Below, piece after piece: positions 44,379 through 52,585 of a stretch of DNA of 64,000 bases. The stretch's first letter is position 1; the number at the start of each line of letters is the position of its first letter. The DNA lies in contig NZ_JBAJMV010000001.1 of the NCBI RefSeq assembly GCF_036880965.1, positions 62,001 through 126,000 on the forward strand, written 5' to 3'. The translations under genes and the position numbers were made by a program. The notes beneath the pieces were generated by a model. The model saw only the letters and a program-made list of their open reading frames with translations. It searched no databases and was not told where the DNA came from. This DNA is from JAUASW01 sp036880965 (GTDB lineage: Bacteria; Pseudomonadota; Gammaproteobacteria; Burkholderiales; Burkholderiaceae_C).

Positions 44379-45169
44379 CAGGCCTGGCCCTCGTCTTGTC
44401 GTTCTTCTTGTGCGATCACATCTGGCTTGACCACGGCTGCTTCGATCACTTCTTCTTCAATCTCGGGCTCAAGCTCTGGTTCCCTGCGCTTCTCGATCAC
44501 GGCCTTGGTCTCGGCGCCCGCCACCGCATCGGTGGAGCGACCCAGCACGTCGGCAAGCGCGCCATCGAGGATGCGCGGCGCCAGCGTGTCGTAGTCCATC
44601 ATCAGGTCCAGCAGCGGGCCTTCGGCGATGTCTTCACCGCGGCGCACGATGAAGCCGTGGCGCTCCAGGAGCTTCAGGTTGGAGTCGATACGCAGCTTCT
44701 TGCCCATCTGGTTGCCGAAGTCGGCCAGGAGGCTGCGATAGGAAACACTGGGCGCCACGCTGCTGGCCAGCGGCATCGGCTTGTCGGTGGCGAACATCTC
44801 GCCCTGGCCCGCCTCGATGGCGTCGGCCCGCGCAACCTGGCGCTGGCGCTTGGGCAGGATGATCAGTGACCACAGCACCACCAGGAGCGCCACGCCATCG
44901 CGCGGCAGGTCGAGGTTGTTGTTGGCCGCAAGGCCGGTCTCGCCGAACACGGCGGACTCGGCGGAGCGCAGCATGGCCACGCTGATGTGGTCGGCATAGA
45001 GGTTGTCCACCACGCGCAGGCCCACGGCGGCGAGGCGTTCACCGAGCGCCGCCCAGAGCTCGTCGTCGATCAGCGCGCGCTTGACCAGCGCATGGCTGCG
45101 CGGCAGCCAGCGGCGCGCCAGCAGTTGTGCCGCGAGGAGCGCGGCATCGTCTTGCAGTTTTTGGCTCAT
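44378..45169 (-). CDS. mksE: Condensin accessory subunit, MksE-like (KITE)
   Basis: 263 residues. The N-terminal two thirds have the winged-helix feel of KITE/MukE proteins (ALLAAQLLARRWLPRSHALVKRAL, LPRDGVALLVVLWSLIILPKR, GNQMGKKLRIDSNLKLLERHGFIVRRGEDIAEGPLLDLMM). The last 60 residues are acidic and probably disordered. The call rests on gene order, size and helix-turn-helix pattern rather than a diagnostic motif. The ATG overlaps the mksF stop by four bases (ATGA), and its stop overlaps the mksB ATG by one, so the three subunits would be made in fixed ratio. Confidence 0.7.
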   Translation of the reverse strand: MSQKLQDDAALLAAQLLARRWLPRSHALVKRALIDDELWAALGERLAAVGLRVVDNLYADHISVAMLRSAESAVFGETGLAANNNLDLPRDGVALLVVLWSLIILPKRQRQVARADAIEAGQGEMFATDKPMPLASSVAPSVSYRSLLADFGNQMGKKLRIDSNLKLLERHGFIVRRGEDIAEGPLLDLMMDYDTLAPRILDGALADVLGRSTDAVAGAETKAVIEKRREPELEPEIEEEVIEAAVVKPDVIAQEERQDEGQA

Positions 45170-46530
45170 GGATTCGGGGAGGAAGATTCTTCTTGTTCGG
45201 TGGCGGCAGCGGCGGGCGCTGCGGCATCGGTGCTGCGCAGGAGGCCGCGGCTCATCCAGCGCACATAGTCATCGTCGATCTCGCCCTGCTCGACCGACCA
45301 CAGCACGCGCCACGGCTGGCGCGCCATGTCACCGGTGGCGCCGGCCAGATGCTGGGCTTGAGGGTCACCCAGCAGCGGCAGAAGTTGCGCGCGGTAGGCG
45401 GCGCGCGCATAGCTGCCGCCCAGCACGGCCGGGGCCAGGTCTTGCTCGGCATGGCCTTCGCCGCTCCAGCGGTTCAGCAGCTGCTGCATCAAGGCCATTT
45501 CGGGTGGCAGGCTCAAGACGGCCAACTGGCCTTCCGGCGCTGCCTGGCCTTGCGGCAGGGCTTCAGGCAGCCTGCCGTCCTGCGGGCGGTCGCGCTCGAA
45601 TTCGCCTTCGGCCATGTCCAGCAATTCATGCTGCGAAACCAGCACCGGCTGCACCGGCCGCGAGAGCGCACCCAGGGCGACGTTCTCGAGGAAATGAACG
45701 CTTTGCAGCCAGCGACGCACGTCCGTCGTCGTGATGCCGGTGGAGCCCAGGGTCACGCGCTGGCGGTCGGCCTGCTGCAAGGCCCGGTTGAACTGGCTGG
45801 CCATGGCCAGCAGGCGCGCCTGCGCCAGGCCCAGCTCGCGAGCCAGGCGCTCCAGCCGCGCATTGCCGTCTTCCTGGGCCTGCTCGATGATGGCTTTCAG
45901 GGCATCGCCGGCCTTGTCCACCAGCTTGAGCGCACGCTCGAAGCGCTGGCGCGCCCGACGCAGGTGAAACTCCGAGCCGCTGGCGATGGCGTCGGCAAAT
46001 TCGTCGTACAACCGCGAGAGCTGGGCTTGCAGATGCTGCAGTTGGGCCGGGTCCAGCGTGCCGAGCTGATGGGCGCCGGTGACGCCAGCCAGCAGCGCTG
46101 CCAGGTCGCCGTCCTGCTGCGGCGCCCGGGCCAGCGGCGCCAGCAGGCCGACGATGCTCTGCGCCAGCGGCGTGACGCCGTAATGCTGGTTGGAGCCGTC
46201 CCAGGCCAGCAGCTCGGCCTCGCGCAGGCGCTTCAAGACCAGCTCGAGCGCCTCGTCGCGCAGCAAATGGAAGTGGCGGTTGAGGGTTTCGCGCGACATG
46301 CGCGACTCGGGCAGCGCCATCAGCTCCAGGAACACCCAGACACGCAGGCGCACCAGGGCCGCCGGGCCATGGAACAGGGCCCGCAGCGCGTTCAGCTGGG
46401 CTTCGTTGCGCTCCAGCTGCCACCACAGCAGCGCCTCGGTCGGCGCGGATCCCTCACGGAAATAGTCTTCGAAGCGCAGCTCCGTCTCGTCCTGGACAGC
46501 GCCCGCCGCACTTGCGGTCTCTTCATGCAT
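45166..46530 (-). CDS. mksF: Condensin kleisin-like subunit, MksF-like
   Basis: 454 residues, first gene of the condensin operon. An N-terminal winged-helix region (LVRLRVWVFLELMALPESRMSRETLNRHFHLLRDEALELVLKRLREAELL) leads to a long helical middle (residues about 160-260) and a C-terminal winged-helix-like part (DDDYVRWMSRGLLRS near the end). This is the MukF/MksF/JetA kleisin layout; the size fits MksF. The assignment is by architecture and operon order. GATAAT lies seven bases upstream of the ATG. The gene is divergent from a DUF938 methyltransferase across 57 bases. Confidence 0.7.
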   Translation of the reverse strand: MHEETASAAGAVQDETELRFEDYFREGSAPTEALLWWQLERNEAQLNALRALFHGPAALVRLRVWVFLELMALPESRMSRETLNRHFHLLRDEALELVLKRLREAELLAWDGSNQHYGVTPLAQSIVGLLAPLARAPQQDGDLAALLAGVTGAHQLGTLDPAQLQHLQAQLSRLYDEFADAIASGSEFHLRRARQRFERALKLVDKAGDALKAIIEQAQEDGNARLERLARELGLAQARLLAMASQFNRALQQADRQRVTLGSTGITTTDVRRWLQSVHFLENVALGALSRPVQPVLVSQHELLDMAEGEFERDRPQDGRLPEALPQGQAAPEGQLAVLSLPPEMALMQQLLNRWSGEGHAEQDLAPAVLGGSYARAAYRAQLLPLLGDPQAQHLAGATGDMARQPWRVLWSVEQGEIDDDYVRWMSRGLLRSTDAAAPAAAATEQEESSSPNP

Positions 46531-46537
46531 GGCAGCG

Positions 46538-46543
46538 ATTATC
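46538..46543 (-). promoter_or_regulatory. -10-like element before the condensin operon
   Basis: On the minus strand, GATAAT lies seven bases upstream of the mksF ATG, again placing the likely transcript start at or next to the start codon. Confidence 0.35.
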
Positions 46544-46587
46544 CCAGGGCGCCACGGTGGGGCCGGCTAGGCGCTTACCATGCCTGC

Positions 46588-47268
46588 ATGGATACCCGTG
46601 AGACCGCCCGAGAGACCGCCCTTGCCGCCGAACGCAACAAGCAGCCCATCCTTGACGTGCTGGCGGGCGCATTGCGCCCATTGCCGCCGGGAGGCCTCGT
46701 GCTCGAGATCGGCAGCGGCACCGGGCAGCATGTGGCGCACTTCGCCCAGGCCCTGCCCGCCCTCAGGTTCCAGCCCAGCGAGATGGATCTCTCCCGTCAT
46801 GCTTCCATCGAGGCCTGGACGGCCGCCGGCCAGCTCACGAACGTGTTGCCGCCCCTCGCCATCGACCTCACCCAGCGCCCCTGGCCCCTGTCGGCGGCTG
46901 ACGCGGTTCTGTGCATCAACGTGATTCACATTTCCCCCTGGGAGGCGACGCTGGCCTTGATGGCGGGCGCCGGCAGCCTCCTGCCCGACGGTGGTGTGCT
47001 GGTGACCTACGGCCCCTACCTGCGCGGCGGCGCCCACACCTCGCAAAGCAATGTGGCGTTCGACGCCAGCCTGCGCGCAAGAAACCCGCGCTGGGGCGTG
47101 CGCGACATCGATGAGTTGGCCAAGGTCGCCCGCCCTGAAGGCTTGACGCTGGAAGAGATCGTGCCGATGCCGGCCAACAACTTCACGCTGATCTGGCGGA
47201 AGTCAGGCGGCGCAGCGCACCAAGCGCCTTGTGGCGCAGCGGCAGGCGTTTCAAGCACAGGCATGTAA
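46588..47268 (+). CDS. DUF938 class I SAM-dependent methyltransferase
   Basis: 226 residues. The SAM-binding motif I is LVLEIGSGTGQHVAHFA, preceded by AAERNKQPILDVL and followed by FQPSEMDLSRHASI, which are typical of DUF938 proteins. The C-terminal block NNFTLIWRK is also conserved. The substrate is unknown. A possible -10, TACCAT at 46576-46581, ends six bases before the ATG. The last about 20 residues (from GGAAHQAPCG) look unlike the family core and may be an extension of the frame. Confidence 0.85.
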   Translation: MDTRETARETALAAERNKQPILDVLAGALRPLPPGGLVLEIGSGTGQHVAHFAQALPALRFQPSEMDLSRHASIEAWTAAGQLTNVLPPLAIDLTQRPWPLSAADAVLCINVIHISPWEATLALMAGAGSLLPDGGVLVTYGPYLRGGAHTSQSNVAFDASLRARNPRWGVRDIDELAKVARPEGLTLEEIVPMPANNFTLIWRKSGGAAHQAPCGAAAGVSSTGM

Positions 47269-47371
47269 CTGTCCGATACGCATCGACCGCTGCGTCAACT
47301 GCGACTGCGCGGTGGCGTTCAGGAAGGACCCGGCAGCACTCCCATGCCGGGCTTCCTTCGGAAAGCAGACC

Positions 47372-47572
47372 ATGCAAACGCTGATCATGACCTTCAACGG
47401 CCCGGCAAGCCAGGCTCGCCCCGAACTTGGCAGTCTTCTGCAGCGCTTCCGGCGCGCCTACTTCGTCGAGCGCAGCAGCCAGGAGTACACGGTGACCACG
47501 GACGAGATCACGGCCGCAGAGCTCGCGTGCCAACCGCACTGGTCGGCCAGGCTTCTGCAAGCACAGCACTGA
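47372..47572 (+). CDS. Hypothetical small protein
   Basis: 66 residues beginning MQTLIMTFNGPASQARPELGSLLQRF. GGAAAG lies six bases before the ATG, a good ribosome site. The sequence has mixed composition and no signal peptide or membrane segment. A longer in-frame extension from 47231 overlaps the methyltransferase and is less likely. I do not recognise the family. It lies between the DUF938 gene and a GIY-YIG-like gene. Confidence 0.4.
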   Translation: MQTLIMTFNGPASQARPELGSLLQRFRRAYFVERSSQEYTVTTDEITAAELACQPHWSARLLQAQH

Positions 47573-47596
47573 GCGGGCGCGTGACGCGGCGCCATT

Positions 47597-47602
47597 GACA
47601 AT
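47597..47602 (+). promoter_or_regulatory. -10-like element before the GIY-YIG-like gene
   Basis: GACAAT ends eight bases before the ATG at 47611, in the same arrangement as at the msbA-type gene. Confidence 0.3.
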
Positions 47603-47610
47603 AGGCTGCA

Positions 47611-47946
47611 ATGCCGCGCCGCAAACGCCCCGACCACCACCATGTCTACGTCGTGCTCCTGTCCGAGCGCGTCTGGAACGAGCCGGCCTACCGCAAGGCC
47701 AATCCCGGGCACGACGTGCTCAAGCCCTGCCTCTATGTCGGCATGACCGGCCTGGACCCGGACCTGCGCTTTGACAAGCACATGGCCGGCGTGCAGGCCA
47801 ACCGCTTCGTCCTGAAGTACGGCGTGCGGCTGATGCCCGAGCTGTACGAGGTCTACAACCCGATGCCCTACGAGGCGGCCCGCGAGATGGAGGTGGAGCT
47901 CGCCATCGGCCTGCGAGAGGCTGGCTACGGCGTGTGGCAGGCCTAG
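47611..47946 (+). CDS. Small GIY-YIG-like domain protein
   Basis: 111 residues. HHVYVVLLSERVW, then CLYVGMTGLDPDLRFDKHMAG, resembles the GIY-(x about 30)-YVG fold of GIY-YIG endonucleases, with the Arg of the LRFDKH block. The first GIY tripeptide is degenerate (VYVV), and a clear catalytic glutamate cannot be assigned, although EYEAAREMEVELA-like helix residues follow. It could be a nuclease remnant or a nucleic-acid-binding protein. The assignment is by pattern only. Confidence 0.55.
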   Translation: MPRRKRPDHHHVYVVLLSERVWNEPAYRKANPGHDVLKPCLYVGMTGLDPDLRFDKHMAGVQANRFVLKYGVRLMPELYEVYNPMPYEAAREMEVELAIGLREAGYGVWQA

Positions 47947-48164
47947 TCCAGCAATGACCTGGGCCGAAGTGCCCTGCCTGTCCACGATGGAAGGGTTTTC
48001 CCGTGTGGGTCTGACCAGACCACGTGAAGCGGCGCCGCAAAACCGGTGAATTTGGATAGGACAATGCGGCCGATGTGGCGCCTGCATGTCTCTGCCCTGC
48101 TTTTGCAAGCCCGTGACCGACCCAGCGGTCCGGTCGGCTTGCGCATTGCAACCGTGGGGCGCTT

Positions 48165-50201
48165 TTGAGCTCCAGGAAGACCTCCGGCTACGACACGACT
48201 CAGCCCCCTGCCCTCGATGAGCAAATGGCTGAGTCCCGGCAAGCGGCCGTGCCCGTGTATGAGTGGCCGAGCCACCTCACCAGCAATGCCGAGCGACGCC
48301 GCCCTGCTTTTGCACTGACGATTTCTCTGGTCTTCCACGCCCTGCTCCTGAGCCTGGCTTTTGGCAGCGCCGAGCTCGGGCTGCCGGGCCTGAGCTTCCC
48401 CTGGGAGCACCGAAGGGTCGAAGTGCCGGAGCTGCGCGTGGTGCTCGTGCCGCCGGCCGCATCGGCGCCGACAGCCGAAACACCGGCAGAGCCGCCAGCC
48501 GCCGCGAGCGAATCCGCGCCGGGCACGCCTGCCTCCGCGCCTTCATTGGCTTCGCAATGGACGGCACAGGTCGTTGCCTTGGAGGCCCAGCCGGCCATCG
48601 CGCCGGCCTTGCCCAAAACAGCAGACACGGCAGGCGCCAACAGCCCGGCCGACCCGGCCAAGCAAAGGGCACGCGTCGAGCCCAGGGCAGTGCCACCCGC
48701 ACCGCCGCCGCCCTTGCCCGAGCCTACGGTGCTGGCGGTGGAAAGGCCGCAGGCGGCCAAGTGGAACGTCGCTGCCGCCTCTGCCCCTCTGCCCTCGCCT
48801 GCGATCAAGGCGGCAGCCAGTGCACCCAGCCCGCAGTCTGATGATTCGTCCACGCGCGACCCGGCGGAAGAAGCGCGCATTCGCAGCGAGCAGGAAGCGC
48901 GGGAGCGTGCAGCCGAACTGGCCGAGCGCGAGCGCCTGAGGCAGGAGGCCGCGCTGAAGCAGGCCGAAGCCGCCGCCGCGGAAGCAGCCGCTGCCAAGCG
49001 CGAGGCCGCCCGGCAGGAAGCGGCACGCATCGAAGCCGCACGCGCCGAAGCGGCGCGCCAGGAGGCCGCCCGCCAGTTGGCAGCGAAACAGGAAGCGGCG
49101 AAACAGGAACTCGCCAAGCAGGAGGCCGCCAGGCAGGAAGCCGCACGCATCGAAGCCGCGGTCGCCGAGGCTGCATCCAGGCAGGAGCTGGCGAAGCTGG
49201 AAGCCGCTCGCGTTGAATCTGCAAGGCAGGAGGCTGAGCGCCAGGAAGCCGCTCGCGTTGCGGCCGCGAAGCTGGAGGCAGCAAGGATTGAAGCCGCAAG
49301 GCAGGAGGCCGCGCGCCTGGAAGCCATCGCGCGCGCTGAAGCCGAACGCCGTGAAGCAGCGCGCCTGGCTGCCGCCCGTGTGGAAGCGGCGAAGCAGGAA
49401 GCCGCTCGCGTCGAGGCCGCCAGGGTTGAAGCCGAACGGCAGGAAGCCGTGCGTCAGGCCGCAGCCAGGCAGGAGGCGGCGCGCCAGGAAGCGGCGCGCA
49501 TTGAGGCTGCACGTGTTGAGGGCGAACGCCAGGCCGCCGCGCGACAGGAGGCCGCCAGGCAGGAAGCGGCGCGGCAGGACGCCGCCCGTGCCGACGCCGC
49601 GCGCCAGGCCGCCGCTCAGCAAGAGGCGGCCCGCCAGGAAGCGGCTGCCCGAGCCACCGCCAAGATCGAGGCCGCGAGGCTGGAAGCCGCGCAAGCCGCC
49701 GAACTGCGCGAAGCCAGGCTGCGGGCCATTGGTCGCCAGTTGAACGAGGAGGCAGATCGCCGCGAGGCCGCGGCCAAGGCAGCGGCCGCTGCGGAGCGGC
49801 AGGCGGCGAGCTCGCCGGCGCAAAACAATCTGCCGTATTCGCTCAGCACCGCACGCCGCGCCCGGCTCTTCGGCCGCATCGACCCGAACGCCGAACTGGT
49901 GCTCTACGGCGAGGCCTGGGCTCGCAAGATCCAGCTCAACATGACGCTGGACGTGGTGCGCGAAGCTGCCAGGCAGCCGCACTCCGACCCGGTGGTGACG
50001 GTGGCGGTGCGCCGCGACGGCTCGGTCGAGTCCATCACCTTCGTGCGCTCAAGCGGCGTGCCTGCCATCGATGAAGCGGTGCGCCAGATCATCCAGGGCC
50101 AGGCCAACTACCCCGCCTTCCAGCCGGCACTGGCCCGCGAATACGACGTGATCGAGATCCGCCGCACCTGGCACTTCGATACGGCAGTGCGGCTGTACTG
50201 A
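48165..50201 (+). CDS. TonB/TolA-like energy transducer with long Ala/Glu/Arg repeat
   Basis: 678 residues. A cytoplasmic head (1-47), one membrane helix (ALTISLVFHALLLSLAFG, about 50-67) and a Pro/Ala linker lead to about 300 residues (nt about 48870-49800) of near-repeats of the type QEAARIEAARAEAARQEAA. A C-terminal TonB-like domain follows (DPVVTVAVRRDGSVESITFVRSSGVPAIDEAV). The repeat should form a single long helix spanning the periplasm, as in TolA domain II. The start is TTG at 48165; an ATG at 48225 is an alternative. No exbB/exbD or tolQ/tolR is adjacent. Confidence 0.85.
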   Translation: MSSRKTSGYDTTQPPALDEQMAESRQAAVPVYEWPSHLTSNAERRRPAFALTISLVFHALLLSLAFGSAELGLPGLSFPWEHRRVEVPELRVVLVPPAASAPTAETPAEPPAAASESAPGTPASAPSLASQWTAQVVALEAQPAIAPALPKTADTAGANSPADPAKQRARVEPRAVPPAPPPPLPEPTVLAVERPQAAKWNVAAASAPLPSPAIKAAASAPSPQSDDSSTRDPAEEARIRSEQEARERAAELAERERLRQEAALKQAEAAAAEAAAAKREAARQEAARIEAARAEAARQEAARQLAAKQEAAKQELAKQEAARQEAARIEAAVAEAASRQELAKLEAARVESARQEAERQEAARVAAAKLEAARIEAARQEAARLEAIARAEAERREAARLAAARVEAAKQEAARVEAARVEAERQEAVRQAAARQEAARQEAARIEAARVEGERQAAARQEAARQEAARQDAARADAARQAAAQQEAARQEAAARATAKIEAARLEAAQAAELREARLRAIGRQLNEEADRREAAAKAAAAAERQAASSPAQNNLPYSLSTARRARLFGRIDPNAELVLYGEAWARKIQLNMTLDVVREAARQPHSDPVVTVAVRRDGSVESITFVRSSGVPAIDEAVRQIIQGQANYPAFQPALAREYDVIEIRRTWHFDTAVRLY

Positions 50202-50407
50202 ACCGTGTCCTTCAGATCACGCCACCTGACCCGAACAGCGAAGGCGAGAAGGCCGCCGCGACCCAGGGTTCGTCACCGGAAGACAGGTACTGCGGCGTCA
50301 TTGCCAGCTTCTTGCCTCAGCTGGGCCGTCAGCGTCGAGCCGGCCTTGACCAGTTGGGCCGGCGTGCCCTCGCGGGCCGCCCAGGGAACACACCAGGCCG
50401 CGGCCGC

Positions 50408-51652
50408 TCAGCGCCCGTCCTGCTGCGACCAGAAATCGTCGATGTTCTTGAAGCCCCAGTCGGCCGGCTGCTCGCGTCCGACGATGCGGTCGCTGCCGCG
50501 TGACAGGTCCAGCAGCTCCACCGGAATGGGCAGCTGTGACTTGGTCGAGAAGAAGACCTTGACCGTGGGCGCCACCAGATTGGTCGGATGCTGGTCCACC
50601 ACCACGGCCAGGCGGCCCGAGTGCAGCTTCACCAGCGTGCCCAGCGGATAGATGCCCACGCACCTGACGAAAGCCTGGAACACGGCCGGGTCGAAATGGC
50701 CCTGCCACTGCGCCATGCGCTGCACCGAGCCGGCGGGATCCCATGCGGCCTTGTAGGGCCGGGTCGAGGTGATGGCGTCGTAGACATCGCAGACCGCGCC
50801 CATGCGCGCCAGCAGGCTGATCTGCTCCCCGGCGAGCTTGTGCGGATAGCCGGTGCCATCCATCTTCTCGTGGTGGTGCAGACAGACGTCCAGCGCCGAC
50901 TCGGGCACGGCCCCGCCCTTCTTCAGCGCCTCATGGCCGCGCACCGGGTGCGAGCGCATCAGCGTGAACTCGTCGTCGGTCAGCTGGCCCGGCTTGTTCA
51001 GCACGCCGAGCGGCATCATCATCTTGCCCACATCGTGCAGCAGACCGGCAAGGCCGGCCTCGCGGGTTTTCGCCTCGTCCATGCCGAGCTGGCGGGCCAG
51101 CGCCACCATCAGGGCGCACACGGCCACCGAGTGCATGTAGGTGTAGTCGTCCTTGGTCTTGAGCCGGGCCAGGCTGATCAGCGCGGACGGATTGCGCGCC
51201 ACCGAACTGGCCACATCTTCGACCAGGGGCAGGCATTGCTCGGCATCGACGGCCTTGCCAAGGCGCGCCTCGCCGAACAGCGTCATCACCTGCTGGCGCG
51301 AACGGTTCACCAGGGCAGCGGCACGCGCCATTTCGGCCGCGCTGGAGACCCGCCCCGTGCTCAGGGTCGATGCCTCGCGACTCGGCGCGAGCGCCTGTGC
51401 AGCAGGCGCATCCGGCGCAATAGCGGCGGCAGGTTCTGGGGGCGCAACCGCTTCGGCCTCGGCCTGCATGTCGTGGCCTTTGCTCACGTCGATCCAGACA
51501 GCGGGCACCTTGCTCCCTTGCAAGGCGGCGAGGTCGGCGGGCTCCTGCAGCACGAACTTGGTTTTCCAGAACGGGTGCGCCAGCCACGGGCCATCCAGCG
51601 CGTGTATGAACATGCCGGTGCGGACCTGGGCGGTCGGGATCTTCTTCAGCAT
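50408..51652 (-). CDS. HD-GYP domain protein (c-di-GMP phosphodiesterase type)
   Basis: 414 residues. The N-terminal DUF3391 domain (KKIPTAQVRTGMFIHALDGPWLAHPFW) is followed by an Ala/Pro linker and an HD-GYP domain. The metal and signature residues are present: His-Asp 206-207 in LLHDVGK, HHHEKMDGTGYP at 259-270, and VYDAITSTRPYK. HD-GYP proteins hydrolyse cyclic di-GMP to pGpG or GMP. The C-terminus after residue 320 is a small beta domain seen in relatives. A TCACA-N5-TGTGA repeat lies about 45 bases upstream. The target process is unknown; motility or biofilm is usual. Confidence 0.93.
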   Translation of the reverse strand: MLKKIPTAQVRTGMFIHALDGPWLAHPFWKTKFVLQEPADLAALQGSKVPAVWIDVSKGHDMQAEAEAVAPPEPAAAIAPDAPAAQALAPSREASTLSTGRVSSAAEMARAAALVNRSRQQVMTLFGEARLGKAVDAEQCLPLVEDVASSVARNPSALISLARLKTKDDYTYMHSVAVCALMVALARQLGMDEAKTREAGLAGLLHDVGKMMMPLGVLNKPGQLTDDEFTLMRSHPVRGHEALKKGGAVPESALDVCLHHHEKMDGTGYPHKLAGEQISLLARMGAVCDVYDAITSTRPYKAAWDPAGSVQRMAQWQGHFDPAVFQAFVRCVGIYPLGTLVKLHSGRLAVVVDQHPTNLVAPTVKVFFSTKSQLPIPVELLDLSRGSDRIVGREQPADWGFKNIDDFWSQQDGR

Positions 51653-52025
51653 TCATCGACTCCGTCTGACACGCGCTAGCCCTGCAATAGGTCCTCGTCA
51701 CACATTCTGTGATGCATTTCTGATTGGCCGCCACAGCGGCGCATGACCATGATCAAGAACCTCAAGAAATCATGACTTCTCCCATGGCCCGGTCTGCCTG
51801 CACGATATCCAAGCTTTGAGTCGGGCAGTGTTTGGACCTCGTCAAATGGCCGGACATCGTGATGGATTGGGGGAAATGCCCCAGCCCTTTTGCGCGATTT
51901 GCCCCGCACCCGCCAGGAGGAGGCTCGCCAAGTCATTGATTCACATCGGCGCCTGGGCAGATACCGGGCAGGCATGGGACTTGCGCCAACAAGGGCATCG
52001 CAACTGCCCACCCCGACGAGACAAC
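51653..52025. other. Intergenic region between divergent HD-GYP and secreted-protein genes
   Basis: 373 bases without a credible gene. It holds the small inverted repeat TCACA-N5-TGTGA (51698-51712) near the HD-GYP start, and a weak GGGG-AAATG-CCCC hairpin near 51870. No clear sigma-70 or sigma-54 promoter is seen. Confidence 0.5.
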
Positions 52026-52565
52026 ATGACCTCCGCACTCCACCGCCTCTCCCTCCTTGCCACCGGCCTGATGCTGGCCACTGCGGCACAGGCGCAGAGC
52101 TACAGCTCACAACTGCTGGCCTTCGACGAACTGCCCAAACCTGCCTTGGCCGCCAACCTGCCGGACGGCTACGGCGGCTTCGACTGGTCGTCGAGCTACT
52201 ACTACATGACCAATGAGGTCACCGGCAACAAGTACCTGGCCATGGGCTCGAGCAATGGCACCTACTGGCGCCACAGCGACGGCACGCCCTTCTATTTCGA
52301 TGGCATTGATCTCTGGAGCCGCCGCGGCCTGGACGCCACGGGCGACGTCTATTTCGTGCTCTACCTCAAGGGCAAGACCGTCTACAACGGCCTGACCGAC
52401 AAGAAGCGTGGCCGCATCCGTTTCACCGGCGCGCCCACGATGGCCCGTCCCAACTACACCGGGCTGGTCGACTACGTCGCCCTCGCCTTCGACAGCAACG
52501 GCAAGGACTGGAACCACCTCGCGCTGGACAACCTGCGCATCCGCGTCACCAGCCCCGCGAAATAA
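52026..52565 (+). CDS. Exported protein of unknown family
   Basis: 179 residues. MTSALHRLSLLATGLMLATAAQAQ is a signal peptide. The mature part is rich in Tyr, Gly and Asp (GYGGFDWSSSYYYMTNEVTGNKYLAMGSS, WSRRGLDATGDVYFVLYLKGKTVYNGL) and looks like an all-beta, jelly-roll type extracellular domain. The pattern resembles proteins that bind or coat surfaces, and some PEP-CTERM proteins, but it has no sorting tail. It ends 20 bases before a second secreted-protein gene, with which it is probably cotranscribed. Confidence 0.7.
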   Translation: MTSALHRLSLLATGLMLATAAQAQSYSSQLLAFDELPKPALAANLPDGYGGFDWSSSYYYMTNEVTGNKYLAMGSSNGTYWRHSDGTPFYFDGIDLWSRRGLDATGDVYFVLYLKGKTVYNGLTDKKRGRIRFTGAPTMARPNYTGLVDYVALAFDSNGKDWNHLALDNLRIRVTSPAK

Positions 52566-52585
52566 GCCCAGGGACAGGAGACACC

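Noticed and set aside
41335..46587. JetD-type nuclease that would make the condensin a Wadjet defence system
   Set aside because: The genes on both sides encode a metalloprotease and a methyltransferase; no toprim-like or DUF3322/DUF2220-like frame is present.
48543..49982. Long minus-strand frame opposite the TonB/TolA-like gene
   Set aside because: It mirrors the Ala/Glu/Arg repeat and has no ribosome site or domain; it is a product of repeat composition.
50202..50407. Possible gene remnant between the TonB-like and HD-GYP genes
   Set aside because: Two short minus-strand frames read sensibly, but no domain could be recognised, so it is left as intergenic.
51698..51712. TCACA-N5-TGTGA repeat near the HD-GYP start
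   Set aside because: Its half-sites are in the opposite order to the CRP consensus (TGTGA-N6-TCACA) and the arms are only five bases; chance is likely.
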